64,000 nucleotides of DNA from SR-FBR-E99 sp963732365 (GCA_963732365.1 CAVSZC010000007.1:480893-544892), one strand, 5' to 3'. Shown: positions 8,682 to 19,377, numbered from the stretch's first letter. The notes: generated by a model not told the origin, from the sequence alone. Numbers and translations: made by a program.

Positions 8682-11462
8682 ATGTCACCAAAAAACATGA
8701 GCCAGGGTTCAGAAGAGCCTCAGGCTGAACTGGTACGTCTTGAAGAAGACAAAAATAAAAAAGCACACTGGAAGAAGTGGGGGCCGTACCTGAGCGAACG
8801 GCAGTGGGGCACCGTAAGGGAGGATTACAGTGAAAACGGCGATGCCTGGAATTTCTTTACACATGACAACGCCCGCTCGCGTGCATACCGCTGGGGAGAG
8901 GACGGCATTGCAGGTATCTCGGACGACAGGCAGCATCTCTGTTTTGCGCTTGCCCTCTGGAACGGCAGGGATCCTATCCTCAAGGAGCGTCTGTTCGGAC
9001 TAACCAACAGCCAGGGAAACCATGGAGAGGACGTCAAGGAGTACTACTTCTACCTCGACAACACCCCTTCCCATTCCTACATGAAATATCTCTACAAGTA
9101 CCCGCAGGCGCCATATCCTTATGAAGAACTTATAAGGGTGAACGGACAACGTTCGCGGGAGGAGATGGAATATGAACTGCTTGATACCGGCGTGTTTGAT
9201 GAAAACCGCTATTTTGATGTTTTTATCGAATATGCGAAAGAGAGTCCGGAGGATATCCTCGTGAAGATCAGCGCTGCCAACCGCGGCCCGGAGGCAGCTG
9301 AACTGCATCTGCTGCCAACGATCTGGTTCCGGAACGACTGGTCATCATGGATCGCCGCCACAAACAGGGCAGCGTCTAAACCGACAATGTCACAAATAAC
9401 TGCGCCGGCAGGGGTGAGTGCACTCACCGCCAGCCATTCACTGCTGGGTGAATTCACTTTATACTGTGAAGGAGATGTACCACTGCTTTTCGCCGAAAAC
9501 GAGACAAACCACGAAAGGCTGTTCCAGGCGGTTCAGAATGAAAGCCCTTACGCAAAAGACGGAATAAACGACTTTGTAGTACATCATATTGAGGGAAAAG
9601 TGAACCCTGAAAAACAGGGAACAAAGGCTGCTCCTCATTATAAGCTGACAATAGGCGCCGGTGAGACTTCTGTGGTTCGTCTGCGGCTTACAAAAAAGTC
9701 CGCTGAAAAGTACAATGCTCCTTTCGGGGAAGACTTTGATGCGCTGTTTGACAGGAGAATCAGTGAAGCCGATTCATTTTACAGGTCGGTCACCCCTCCG
9801 GCAGTAAGTGCCGACGAGGCCAGCGTGATGCGGCAGGCCCTGGCAGGGATGCTCTGGAGCAAACAGTTCTTTTTCTTTGACGGCGACAACTGGCTTGACG
9901 AGCATAACTCTAACCCTCTCCATAGCGGATACAGCCAGAAACGAAACACGGAGTGGTACCATATGCTGAATATGGACATCATCTCCATGCCCGATAAATG
10001 GGAATATCCGTGGTATGCTGCATGGGACCTGGCATTCCATACTCTGCCCCTCTCAATTGTTGACCCTGAGTTTGCCAAAGGTCAGATGGACCTGATGCTC
10101 CGTTCAATATACCTCCATCCAAACGGTCAGATGCCGGCTTATGAATGGAACTTCAGTGATGTAAATCCACCGGTGCATGCATGGGCAAGCATGTTTCTGC
10201 ACAGAACGGATAAAGCTATTCGCGGGCAGGCTGATCTTGATTTTTTGCGCTCTACCTTCAATAAGCTGCTTGTTAACTTCACATGGTGGGTGAACCGTAA
10301 AGACCGGTACGGCAAGAACGTCTTCGAGGGCGGTTTTCTCGGCCTTGATAACATTGGTGTATTTGACCGCAGCGCTCCCCTGCCCACAGGCGGAAGCCTG
10401 GAACAGGCAGACGGCACGGCCTGGATGGCACTTTTCAGCCAGAACATGCTCGAACTGGCTTCCGAACTGGCAGTGCATGACAGCACATATGAGGAGATGA
10501 TAATTAAATTCTCTCAGCACTTTCTGTTCATTGCGGCCGCAATGAATAAGAAAGGACCTGATGGAATGTGGGATGAGGAGGACGGATTCTACTATGATCT
10601 GCTCCGAATGCCCGACGGCAGTGCGCAGAAACTTAAGGTACGGTCACTGGTAGGCTTGCTGCCGTTGTGCGCAACCAGCATCATTGAAAAGGAGCAGCGT
10701 GACAGAGTCCCTGAGACCATGGCGATGATAGTAAAAAACCAGCGCAGGATGCCTGAACTGATGGAATCAATACACCCCACGGGGCAGGGTAATTTCGGGA
10801 TAAACGAAAGAGGCATTCTTGCCCTCGTAAATCCTGAAAGGCTGAAAAGAATCCTCTCAAGGATGCTTGACGAGAATGAGTTCTTCGGTCCTCACGGAAT
10901 TCGTTCCATCTCTAAATTCCATGAGAACAATCCATACATATTGTACGTGGGAGGCCAGGAGTTCCGGGTCGATTACCTGCCAGCAGAATCAAATACCGGC
11001 ATGTTCGGCGGAAACTCCAACTGGCGGGGGCCTATGTGGATGCCTATAAACCTGCTGATATTAAGAGCTCTGCAACAATTCTATCTCTATTACGGCGACA
11101 ACTTTAAAGTCGAATGCCCTACGGGCTCCGGCAACATGATGAACCTTTTTGAGGTAAGCAGGGAGCTTGGCAGACGGATTATCACCATATTTACCCGTAA
11201 CGACAAGGGGATGCGCCCGGTCTACGGCGGCACGGATAAATTCCAGACAGACCCTCACTGGAAAGACCTTATACTTTTCTATGAGTACTTCCATGGAGAT
11301 AACGGTGCCGGCCTCGGAGCCAGCCACCAGACAGGCTGGAGTGGCGTAGTGGCTAAGATAATCCAGATCTACGGCTTGATTGACCCTAAAGAGTTCCTCG
11401 AGGGGGGAACAAGTAAAAGTTTTGCTAAAAGCACGGAATTTTCGGGTAAGGAGAAAAGCTAA
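8682..11462 (+). CDS. GH63-like (MGH1-type) glucosidase
   Basis: This 926-residue protein resembles bacterial mannosyl-oligosaccharide glucosidase-like proteins. It begins with the WKKWGPYLSERQWGTVREDY and NARSRAYRWGEDG signature, followed by a beta-sandwich N-domain and an (alpha/alpha)6 barrel. The barrel contains YPWYAAWDLAFH, the GQMPAYEWNFSDVNPP segment (candidate catalytic acid region) and SNWRGPMWMPINLL. There is no signal peptide, so it is probably cytoplasmic and acts on alpha-glucosides such as glucosylglycerate-type or storage-derived sugars. The exact substrate is not predictable. The frame is intact over its whole length. Its 3' end lies about 50 nt before the likely M61 start. 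Confidence 0.85.
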   Translation: MSPKNMSQGSEEPQAELVRLEEDKNKKAHWKKWGPYLSERQWGTVREDYSENGDAWNFFTHDNARSRAYRWGEDGIAGISDDRQHLCFALALWNGRDPILKERLFGLTNSQGNHGEDVKEYYFYLDNTPSHSYMKYLYKYPQAPYPYEELIRVNGQRSREEMEYELLDTGVFDENRYFDVFIEYAKESPEDILVKISAANRGPEAAELHLLPTIWFRNDWSSWIAATNRAASKPTMSQITAPAGVSALTASHSLLGEFTLYCEGDVPLLFAENETNHERLFQAVQNESPYAKDGINDFVVHHIEGKVNPEKQGTKAAPHYKLTIGAGETSVVRLRLTKKSAEKYNAPFGEDFDALFDRRISEADSFYRSVTPPAVSADEASVMRQALAGMLWSKQFFFFDGDNWLDEHNSNPLHSGYSQKRNTEWYHMLNMDIISMPDKWEYPWYAAWDLAFHTLPLSIVDPEFAKGQMDLMLRSIYLHPNGQMPAYEWNFSDVNPPVHAWASMFLHRTDKAIRGQADLDFLRSTFNKLLVNFTWWVNRKDRYGKNVFEGGFLGLDNIGVFDRSAPLPTGGSLEQADGTAWMALFSQNMLELASELAVHDSTYEEMIIKFSQHFLFIAAAMNKKGPDGMWDEEDGFYYDLLRMPDGSAQKLKVRSLVGLLPLCATSIIEKEQRDRVPETMAMIVKNQRRMPELMESIHPTGQGNFGINERGILALVNPERLKRILSRMLDENEFFGPHGIRSISKFHENNPYILYVGGQEFRVDYLPAESNTGMFGGNSNWRGPMWMPINLLILRALQQFYLYYGDNFKVECPTGSGNMMNLFEVSRELGRRIITIFTRNDKGMRPVYGGTDKFQTDPHWKDLILFYEYFHGDNGAGLGASHQTGWSGVVAKIIQIYGLIDPKEFLEGGTSKSFAKSTEFSGKEKS

Positions 11463-11511
11463 ACAGTACCACGGTAACGTCGTTAACAGCCCGGCATTCT
11501 TAAATGATAAT

Positions 11512-13098
11512 TTGCTTGTGAAAAATTTTGCCATTGAAAAAAACAGGGCTTTCAAAATATACCTGCTGATTGCCTTTAGTGTTCTTGTGTCTTTTGCCTC
11601 TGACAGCCAGAAAAGTGTAAGTCCGGTACTCCGCTATTCAGTTTCAATGACTGAACCCGGACATCACCTGTTCCGCGTTACACTTGATTGCACGGGGTTG
11701 AACATGGATACCGTTGAATTCAGGATGCCCCGGTGGATGCCCGGATATTATCAGATAATGGATTATTCAAAGGAGGTCAGGAATTTTACTGCAATCGCAA
11801 GGAACGGTAATGCCATTCCTGTTTATCCCACAGATGATAATGCATGGCGGATTATCCCCGGAAAAAACATTTCATTCAGAATAAGCTACGATGTCAATTC
11901 AGAAAAACGTTTCGTAGCCAGCAATTTTCTCGACTCAACACATGCCTACATTGTACCTGCAGGAACTTTTATGTATTTAAATGGACACACAGATATCCCG
12001 GTCAATGTGGAAGTTATACCCTTCAGTTCATGGAATGATATCGCAACAGGACTGGAAGTCTCTGACGAAAATGGAAATGAGTTTCATGCACCTGACTTCG
12101 ATATGCTCTATGACTGCCCCATACTCATCGGTAATCTCGATGAATTGCCCTCGTTTACTGTCGGAGGAATAAAGCACAGGTTCATTGCCTATAATCCGGG
12201 AAACTTTGACAGGGGAGCATTTATCACCAGCCTTGAAAAGACAGTAAAGGCAGCAACGGATATAATCGGTGAGATCCCATACAGGGAATATACTTTCATA
12301 GGCATCGGTCCGGGGGCGGGAGGCATAGAACACCTTAACAACACAACGGTGAGTTTCAGCGGGGGCAGGCTTGATAACCCCGATGCATGGAAAGGAATGC
12401 TTAAATTCCTTGCCCATGAATACTTTCACCACTATAACGTCAAGAGGATAAGGCCGTATGAACTCGGTCCGTTCGATTATTCTGAGGAGGCAAGGACAAA
12501 CCTTCTGTGGATGAGCGAGGGACTGACCGTCTATTATGAGTACCTGATTGTCAGAAGGGCAGGATTCATAAGTGAGGGCGAACTTATCTCCAGCATTGAG
12601 AGTGATATCAATACCCTGGAAAACGATCCGGGACGCTGGTACCAGTCACTGACCCAGTCAAGTTACAACACCTGGAGTGATGGTCCTTTCGGGAACAGAT
12701 CCCCCGGCCCTGACAGATCAATATCGTATTATGTCAAAGGTCCCCTTGTCGGATTGATTCTCGATCTTAAAATTCGTAACGCCACAGAAAATAATAAGTC
12801 ACTTGATGATGTAATGCGCCTCTTATATACAACCTACTACAGGAAACTGCAGAGAGGATTCACGGACGCGGAATTTCAGAAGGCCTGCGAGGAGATTGCA
12901 GGCACTTCACTCAGCAATGAGTTTGAGTTTGTCTATACTACCAGGGAGATTGACTATTCAACATACCTGTCATATGCCGGATTGAATATTTCGGATGAGG
13001 TGGACAAAAGTACCGGAAAAAGCATATTTACAATTACCGTGAAGGATGATATAGAGTCATTGCAATCGTCAATTTTCCGATCATGGTCAGGGAATTAG
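11512..13098 (+). CDS. M61 family glycyl aminopeptidase-like metallopeptidase, PDZ region shortened
   Basis: An open frame extends upstream to 11380, inside the glucosidase gene. The protein more sensibly starts at the TTG at 11512 or the GTG at 11518, just before a signal-like segment (KIYLLIAFSVLVSFAS). An N-terminal beta domain is followed by the zinc site HEYFHHYNVKRIRPYELGPF (HExxH) and WMSEGLTVYYEY, the third-ligand Glu region of M61. Family members remove N-terminal Gly or Ala in the periplasm. After TYLSYAGLNI only about 30 residues remain before the usual LQ..I..SW end. The PDZ domain normally found there is therefore missing or almost wholly deleted. Confidence 0.8.
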   Translation: MLVKNFAIEKNRAFKIYLLIAFSVLVSFASDSQKSVSPVLRYSVSMTEPGHHLFRVTLDCTGLNMDTVEFRMPRWMPGYYQIMDYSKEVRNFTAIARNGNAIPVYPTDDNAWRIIPGKNISFRISYDVNSEKRFVASNFLDSTHAYIVPAGTFMYLNGHTDIPVNVEVIPFSSWNDIATGLEVSDENGNEFHAPDFDMLYDCPILIGNLDELPSFTVGGIKHRFIAYNPGNFDRGAFITSLEKTVKAATDIIGEIPYREYTFIGIGPGAGGIEHLNNTTVSFSGGRLDNPDAWKGMLKFLAHEYFHHYNVKRIRPYELGPFDYSEEARTNLLWMSEGLTVYYEYLIVRRAGFISEGELISSIESDINTLENDPGRWYQSLTQSSYNTWSDGPFGNRSPGPDRSISYYVKGPLVGLILDLKIRNATENNKSLDDVMRLLYTTYYRKLQRGFTDAEFQKACEEIAGTSLSNEFEFVYTTREIDYSTYLSYAGLNISDEVDKSTGKSIFTITVKDDIESLQSSIFRSWSGN

Positions 13099-13122
13099 AT
13101 TATACATTTTCATATATAATCT
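13097..13122. terminator. possible convergent terminator hairpin
   Basis: AGATTATA pairs with TATAATCT around a 10-nt loop, directly after the M61 stop and before the end of the porin gene on the other strand. No T-run is present, so termination is doubtful. Confidence 0.3.
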
Positions 13123-13154
13123 GATGAGGATTAAAGAAAGGGGGCAGCTTTTTC

Positions 13155-14357
13155 TCAGGAGCCTCCTTTCTGAAATACGTACTGAAATGTATATCTGAAC
13201 GAGACCTGTATCTTGGTTGCAGAATCTTTCCACCCATCATCGTAATTCTCCCTGTTTATCCATTGCCATTCAATCGCGGCCGTAACGTTTGTGAGGGGGT
13301 AGTAGAGCAGGTTAGCGCTGGCATATCTGCCCCTTCTGAAAGCGTCGGCACTCTGGCCGTCAGAGTTTCTTGTACTGATCTCAGAATAGCCCAGGGCAGA
13401 GGTGAAACTGTCATTCCACCGGTGGTTAAGATATAACGAAAAGCCGAAGAGAGGCAGTGCGACGCCCTTTATCGGTGCATCGGGGTTGCCGAAATCATTC
13501 TGGATCCCTATGTCTGTCGGGGCGTCATTCATGAGATTCTGAATACCTTCCCCTATTACTGTCTGGCCTATGAACAGATCCCTGCTGGTCAGTCTGAGAT
13601 TGGTGCTCAGATTAAATCCCCAGCCGACAGCGCTGCCGCTAAGGTCATACGGTTCGTTCCCGAGATCAACCCAGCCTATCTTCCTCACCACCCCTGCCAG
13701 CTCAGCATAGCCCCAGTCCCTGGTCATCCTGTATTCACATGTGAAGTCCGGCAAAGAGAATTTCGGAGCGACATCAGAGAGCTCAATCCTGTCACGGTAT
13801 ACTCCCTGGTCAGCACTGGCTCCCGGTCGTTCCAGGGCAAAGGCAAGCCTGTCTCTCCCCTGCAGAGGGATAAACCTTATCTGCACATTCTTGCAGAGAG
13901 ACATGCCTGAAGGTCCCCAGTATTCGACTATTGCCGGGAAACCGTCAAAGTCGCTGAAGAGGCTCCAGTTATGTCCGATGCCAAACATACCCATCTCAGC
14001 ATATGCATACAGCATATGGAAGGCTGTCCGTCCGGCGTCGGGGCCCACACCGAAAAGGTCAAAGGCAAAACGGATCATCAGATCGCCATACTTAGTAGTG
14101 GTGTAGCTTTTCAGACTCAAGGCCGACTGACGTACTCCGAAATAAACATTTCCATCGGCTCCGTACTGGTTCGCATAAGAGGGCAGTTGAGTCGGACGCA
14201 TGACATCAAAGTAATCGGGGTTTACCTGGTTGAAGTTGTAACCCGCATCTGTCATGGCCTGAACCCATATCTCCAGTGAGGTCTTCTCCGCCTCCTGGGC
14301 GGTTAGATTCAGGAAGAGACCACAATACGCTATCGATACCAGTATCCTTTTTAACAC
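13155..14357 (-). CDS. DcaP-like trimeric outer-membrane porin
   Basis: The 400-residue protein has a signal peptide (LKRILVSIAYCGLFLNLTAQ). It follows the DcaP pattern: NVYFGVRQSALSLKSYTT, then LMIRFAFDLFGVGPDAGRTAFHMLYAYAEMG, GHNWSLFSDFDGFPAIVEYWGPSGM and many alternating beta-strands to an aromatic end (FRYTFQYVFQKG). DcaP proteins form outer-membrane channels for organic anions such as dicarboxylates. It stands alone between convergent M61 and an ABC transporter operon. Confidence 0.85.
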   Translation of the reverse strand: MLKRILVSIAYCGLFLNLTAQEAEKTSLEIWVQAMTDAGYNFNQVNPDYFDVMRPTQLPSYANQYGADGNVYFGVRQSALSLKSYTTTKYGDLMIRFAFDLFGVGPDAGRTAFHMLYAYAEMGMFGIGHNWSLFSDFDGFPAIVEYWGPSGMSLCKNVQIRFIPLQGRDRLAFALERPGASADQGVYRDRIELSDVAPKFSLPDFTCEYRMTRDWGYAELAGVVRKIGWVDLGNEPYDLSGSAVGWGFNLSTNLRLTSRDLFIGQTVIGEGIQNLMNDAPTDIGIQNDFGNPDAPIKGVALPLFGFSLYLNHRWNDSFTSALGYSEISTRNSDGQSADAFRRGRYASANLLYYPLTNVTAAIEWQWINRENYDDGWKDSATKIQVSFRYTFQYVFQKGGS

Positions 14358-14504
14358 GGCGAATATATCTTTTTGATTTCTTTACAAAAAAAGTATTTAA
14401 TTCTTCCCTTGTTTCCCCAGAAACGTGCTTTGCCATCCGACGGAGAAAGTGGTGAAATCAGCTCCGCTGCGGATAATTGCACCTGTGCTGTAAGCAAATT
14501 TAAT

Positions 14505-14618
14505 TGAACTCATGCCTCATTCCTCACTCCTCATTCTTAATTCTTAATTCCTCATGCCCGGCCGGTCCCTGAGCCGGACCCTGAGCATGTCGAAGGGTGT
14601 CGAAGGGCCGGGAGGGTC
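14505..14618. repeat. low-complexity and CCCTGAG/CGAAGGG inverted-repeat element
   Basis: A tract of TCATTCCTCA/ATTCTTAATTC-type repeats (about 14510-14552) is followed by repeated CCCTGAG and TCGAAGGG motifs (CCTGAGCATGTCGAAGGG) and a GGCCGG/CCGG stem. The CCTGAG...CGAAGGG palindrome type is a common intergenic repeat in many bacteria. It ends just before the stop of the ABC permease gene. Confidence 0.55.
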
Positions 14619-14627
14619 CGCGAAGCG

Positions 14628-15830
14628 TCACGACATCCTCAAAATCCTTCTGTTAAACAGTATAATTGAGGTCACCGTCATGAGAAGTCCGATACTCATT
14701 AATACTAGAATTTTGGGAATGATCTCTCCTAGCGGCAGCGCCCTCCAGAACAGGTCATAAAATCCTTGTATTCCCCAGTAATTTACGCTTAAGAGAGCAA
14801 CCTTCTGAAGTATCGGTGGCATGATGAACAGAGGGATCATACTTCCGCCGACAGCCGACATGACAAGAATAACTATCGTGCTCAGATTCTGGGCCTGCTG
14901 ACGCGTTTTTGCAATAGCCGCCAGGAAGATACCCATACTTGATACGGCAAAGGATGTAGATATTACCATTAAGATTAATCCCGCGACATTCACGTTCATA
15001 TCCATGTTAAAGACGAGCCAGGCAAAAAGGAACATGGTTATAAGCTGAATTATCGAGATAAAAAAAGCAAAGAGCATTTTGCCGTAAAGTATTGCACTTC
15101 CCTTTAACGGCGAATAGAGTAACCTGTTTATCGTTCCGTTTTCCTTCTCTTCCAGTATGCTTGTCCCCACCCCTGCAACGCTGAAGAGCAGCATGAGAAT
15201 GGCGGTGCCCGCCACGGCCTGTATGAGGCCCAGCTTCGTATCATTCTTTTCTCCGACGACAGAAGTATATCTGATGGCCGGGGTATTAATGCCATTTCCC
15301 ATCGCTGTTCTGAAAATATTGTCACTCATGTTTTGGCCAATAACGGGGAACTGCTCCTTAAGGTAATTTTCAATCCTGTTTTTAACAATTATATTACTTG
15401 TTGAAGAGATTACAGCTCCGATCAGATTCTGTTGAATAATTCCCGTTTCCATCTCCCTTGACCTGTCATAAACAAGTTCCATGGGCGTTCCTTTTCCCGC
15501 TTCCAGGGAATCGTGAAACCCTTTGTAAATTATTAATGCCCCGGCATACCTGCCTTTAATCACCAGCTCTTTTGCCATTACAGAATCTGAAATGACAATA
15601 TTTATATCTTTTAGCGAATCAATTGTGCCGATAATTTCCTTTGAAGAGGATGTCAGGTCAAGATCGGCAACAAGCAGGCTGACAGGCCCGGAGCGTCCGT
15701 CATACTTACCTATGCCACCATAGGCAAACGCAAAAAGGGTTATCAGGATCAACGGAAGCAAAAACGTGAGAATGACAGAGCGCTGGTCATGAAAAAAAAG
15801 CTTCAGATCTTTTTTGAATAGCTTGAGCAT
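14628..15830 (-). CDS. ABC-2 type transporter permease
   Basis: The 400-residue membrane protein has one N-terminal membrane segment (residues about 18-38, VILTFLLPLILITLFAFAYG). A large external domain of about 150 residues follows, then five C-terminal membrane segments. This is the topology of NatB/DrrB/YhbR-like ABC-2 exporters. It starts 3 nt after the ATPase gene stop, so the two are cotranscribed and presumably form one exporter. The cargo (drug, lipid or ion) is not evident. It may also serve the oxidoreductases encoded upstream in the same operon, but that is inference. Confidence 0.88.
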   Translation of the reverse strand: MLKLFKKDLKLFFHDQRSVILTFLLPLILITLFAFAYGGIGKYDGRSGPVSLLVADLDLTSSSKEIIGTIDSLKDINIVISDSVMAKELVIKGRYAGALIIYKGFHDSLEAGKGTPMELVYDRSREMETGIIQQNLIGAVISSTSNIIVKNRIENYLKEQFPVIGQNMSDNIFRTAMGNGINTPAIRYTSVVGEKNDTKLGLIQAVAGTAILMLLFSVAGVGTSILEEKENGTINRLLYSPLKGSAILYGKMLFAFFISIIQLITMFLFAWLVFNMDMNVNVAGLILMVISTSFAVSSMGIFLAAIAKTRQQAQNLSTIVILVMSAVGGSMIPLFIMPPILQKVALLSVNYWGIQGFYDLFWRALPLGEIIPKILVLMSIGLLMTVTSIILFNRRILRMS

Positions 15831-15833
15831 AAT

Positions 15834-16763
15834 TCAGTCTCTTAATTTCTTCCCTGTCAGTTTCAAAAATATTGATTCCAGGTTGGTTCCCCGGGTATAG
15901 ATTCTTTCGATCACCCCGCCGGCATTCTGGACATGGTTCGTGATTACCGAAATTTCATCACTTATATTTTCACAGTCTGCTTCAAGTGTCCTTGTGGTAC
16001 TGTCAAATCTGATCAGCGGAATTGCCGACCTGATCCTGGAAATTATTTCATTGTCAAAATCTGCAAGTTTAATTGTCAGCAGATCTTTTGCATCGCTGAT
16101 CTCCCTTAACTCCTTAAGAGTACCAAGAGCAATAATGCGTCCGACATCCATGATGGCAATCTTGTCACAAAACCTCTCGGCTTCCTCCATGTAATGAGTC
16201 GTATAGATGATTGTCATCCCTTCATCATGCAATTTCTCTATTACCTCAAAAATATGGTTCCTGTTCTGGGGGTCAACACCGACCGTAGGTTCATCCAGGA
16301 CCAGGATCCTGGGGTTATGCAACAGTGAGCAGGCAATGTTGATCCTTCGCTTCATCCCCCCTGAAAATGTTTTTATCCTGTCATTCTTCCTGTATGATAA
16401 ATCAACTATTTCAAGGGTCTTGTCTGCATGTTCCCTGAGGAGCGGTTTCGGGATGTTATACAATCCGCCCCAGAACATCAGGTTTTCATACGCCGTCAGT
16501 TCTTCATACAGGGCGATCTCCTGCGGAACTACTCCCATTATCTGCTTAACTGTAACTCCGTCGTTCCGGATATTGACATTGTCAATGATAACTTCGCCAC
16601 TGTCGGGTTTAACCAGGGTGTTTAAAATGTTTACTATCGTTGATTTACCCGCCCCGTTCGGACCCAGGATACCAAAGATCTCTCCTTTGTTTATGCTGAA
16701 GCTCACATCTTTCAGGGCTTCAATATTGCCAAAGAATTTCGAAACAGATCTTACATGTATCAT
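15834..16763 (-). CDS. ABC transporter ATPase subunit (DrrA/NatA-like)
   Basis: The 309-residue ATPase has Walker A GPNGAGKST, Q-loop VVPQEIALYEE, signature FSGGMKRR, Walker B ILVLDEPTVGVDP and switch His in YTTHYMEEAE. A C-terminal extension of about 90 residues is typical of the DrrA/CcmA-like exporters. The start ATG overlaps the stop of the upstream FAD gene (ATGA at 16760-16763), and the permease follows after 3 nt. It energises export by the adjacent permease. Confidence 0.95.
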   Translation of the reverse strand: MIHVRSVSKFFGNIEALKDVSFSINKGEIFGILGPNGAGKSTIVNILNTLVKPDSGEVIIDNVNIRNDGVTVKQIMGVVPQEIALYEELTAYENLMFWGGLYNIPKPLLREHADKTLEIVDLSYRKNDRIKTFSGGMKRRINIACSLLHNPRILVLDEPTVGVDPQNRNHIFEVIEKLHDEGMTIIYTTHYMEEAERFCDKIAIMDVGRIIALGTLKELREISDAKDLLTIKLADFDNEIISRIRSAIPLIRFDSTTRTLEADCENISDEISVITNHVQNAGGVIERIYTRGTNLESIFLKLTGKKLRD

Positions 16764-18377
16764 TTTTTCAGAATTTGTTTCAATGCCCGGTCAGCAGCAA
16801 GTTTACCAGTCAGAATTGACATTGGCACCCCGGCGGGACTGTAAGCCCATTGGCCAGCCTGATAAACTGAAGGTATTGGCGTCAGAACGGAACGATCTGA
16901 GAACTGAATTTTGTTGATTACCGGCATGGATTTTCTGAATGCCCATCCCGTAATGGCTCCTTCAGAGGTTCCTACCCTGTTTTCAATGCTCACGGGTGAA
17001 AATGAAAAGCGAGTAATGATTTTATCTTTTAACATCGGGTAGACAGAGCCTGAAATTACATTCAAAACCCGATCCTCCAGTTCCGCAATAAACTCATCTA
17101 TCCAGCCCGCTTCCTGAATTTTTTTAAACAAATCATATTCAGCAAATAAACTGATAATGATTCCTGTCTTACCGGGAGGGACCATCTCCGGATCTTTAAG
17201 TCCGGGTATAGAGATTTCATAAGTATTTAATCCGGTAAATTTGTCAAGCCAGGTCAGAATCTGCTTTTTTTCAGTTTTATCAAAATTGTCAAGCAGGTAC
17301 TTGAGATCCTCCCTGTGAGTGCTCCCTAAGCCGAGTTTTGAGGGAGTATAAAAGAAATGCCCGTTTGCAATTTTACCGAAACTTTCAAGCGGTTCATCCA
17401 CTCCCAGGAACAGAGAAAAGACAGAATCGCCACCCCGGTTTTCACGGTATAACCTTCCCTTTTCTTCAATTTTTGTTTTTATTTCCGGGGACAACCCGTC
17501 TGTATCAGTAATCTTATAAAGTGTTTTCAGATCGGCGGCCCAGATGAGATTATCATATTTATAGGTGATATGATTCTGGTCTCTTAAAACGCACTTATCA
17601 GCCAATACTTCGATAATCTTTGTCTCTGTCTTTATTTCGCCCCCGCTCTCTGTCACTTTGTTTTTCAGGGCCTCAGGCAGCTTTATCACTCCGCCTTTCG
17701 GATAGAAATAATCGAGATACAGGGAAAAATAGCTTAAGGCAAAAAAAGTAGGCGTGTTTTTGAAGAAATGCTGTGCAATAATGTCCCGCAGTGAAGCATT
17801 CTTCACAAAAGTCTTTAAATAATCCTCAACCGGCATGCCCATACTGTTTATCTTGCCAATGGTAAAAATAAACCTGGGCAGCCAGGGCAAAAGCTTTTTG
17901 AAAACGAAAGCTCTGTCACGCTTTAAATCTTTAAACACAGGATTCTCAATGCCATAGAGCACATCCATATGTTTCATTATCTTCCGAATGACCTTTAAAA
18001 CCTTATCAATCTCTCCTTGGCATCCCGGGTAAAAGTTTGTCAAGAAGTTCCCTGTACTTTAACAAACCTGTATATCTTCTCTATATTTATTATTTCGCTT
18101 CCTATTCCCAGCGAAACCTGGCTTTTGACAACATCGAGCTCTATACCCAGATCCTTCAACATCGGGAAAATAATACCTGCATCCTCCAGGGCTCTCACTC
18201 CTGCATCAAACTGAAAACCGTCACGTGTAAATGAATTGACAAGGCCTCCGCACTCTTTGTTTTTTTCAATGAGTAGAACCTTTTGTCCCGCCGCGTGAGA
18301 GATAGGCAGCCGAAGTCAGTCCGGCAATCCCCCCTCCTACAATGATTGTGTTCGTATTTGCTTTCAGACATCTTCAT
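16760..18377 (-). pseudogene. CrtI/phytoene-desaturase-like FAD oxidoreductase, multiply frameshifted
   Basis: Read across frames this is a full FAD/NAD(P)-dependent oxidoreductase of the carotenoid desaturase/isomerase type, about 535 aa. The N-terminal dinucleotide motif TIIVGGGIAGLTSAAYLS is at about 18350-18300, followed by KVLLIEKNKECGGLVNSFT. The main C-terminal part (427 codons from TTG 18043) ends YQAGQWAYSPAGVPMSILTG, the usual closing FAD-binding region. At least four frame changes occur: near 18352 (GAACAC for GACAC), near 18285, near 18055 and near 18030 (YRELLDKL then FYPGCQGEIDKV in different frames). It overlaps the ABC ATPase by 4 nt. It is either decayed or damaged by indel errors. 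Confidence 0.8.
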
Positions 18378-18421
18378 TGCGGTTCAGAAATTTCAATTCA
18401 TTAAATTTATATCCTGTACAT

Positions 18422-19377
18422 TTACTTATTTTGCTCACTTTTAGTCTGCCCAGGTCCAGGCTCTATTTCCCACAGTTCGTAAGCGACATCCTTGTCCAGG
18501 GCCGGTGGTGCAGGTTCTTCCTCGGTTGTTAGATTAAAGAATTTTCCACTTACACATTCCATTCATTTGATACACCAAGATAGTACAATGCTTCTGCCGA
18601 TATTTCAGGCGATTTTAAAGTTTTATCGATGAAGTTTCTTTTAAACCAGAGGTATACCGGTCCATTTTCCTGCCCGGTGTCAGTTTTGACAGCTCCCGGA
18701 TGCATTGCATTTATTGTTACTCCCTGTATTCCGTGAAGTGTTCATCAAAAACAATCATTGACAGAAGCTGGGCCATTTTGGCAGAACCGTAGCTTTTCAG
18801 CCCTGAATATCTGCGTTTTTCCCAGTTCAGATCATCGGTTCTCAGTCCCCATGCGGCAAAACGGTGACCTTCGGAATTAACCATGATTATCCTGGCTTTT
18901 TCCTGAGATCTGAGCTTATTCGTCAGAACGTGATTGATAATAAACGAAGAAAGGTACTGGACCACAAAAACCCTTTCAAGCCCGTCGGAGGTCAGCTCTC
19001 GCTTTGTCAGGTAAACCCCTGCATTATGTATCAGTACATCAATCGGGGTATCGAGCCTCAGAAGTTCGTCCGCCACCCGATGGACATCCTGCAGGTTACT
19101 CAGGTCAGCTATTTTGAAGTTCACATCTGACTCCGAATTCACTTTCAATTTCTTGCCGCAGGGCCTCTGATTTTACCCGGTTGCGGTTTATGCAAAGCAG
19201 GTTAGCCCCACGGGATGCGTACTTTCTGGCTGTATGGTAACCTATACCCGATGTGGCACCGGTAATAACAACAAGTTTGTTGTTGAAGCCGTCTGCGCAT
19301 ATTCGGGGGTCTGACCGGTTATTTCTGATCATGGCAGAAATGTTCGACCACTCATACTCTCTGAAAGTACCTGGCAA
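18422..19377 (-). pseudogene. short-chain dehydrogenase (retinol-dehydrogenase-like), frameshifted
   Basis: Four fragments in different frames join into one SDR of about 315 residues. Fragment one is the N-terminal part with KLVVITGATSGIGYHTARKY (Rossmann TGxxxGIG). Fragment two has NFKIADLSNLQDV, IHNAG and the active-site SYGSAKMA (Tyr-xxx-Lys). Fragment three has VTINAMHPGAVKTD, and fragment four is the tail GKFFNLTTEEEPAPP...LDKDVAYELWE. Frame changes fall near 19112, 18720 and 18552. All key SDR residues survive. It lies about 45-50 nt upstream of the CrtI-like gene on the same strand, so the pair may act on a common lipid or isoprenoid substrate. Confidence 0.8.
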
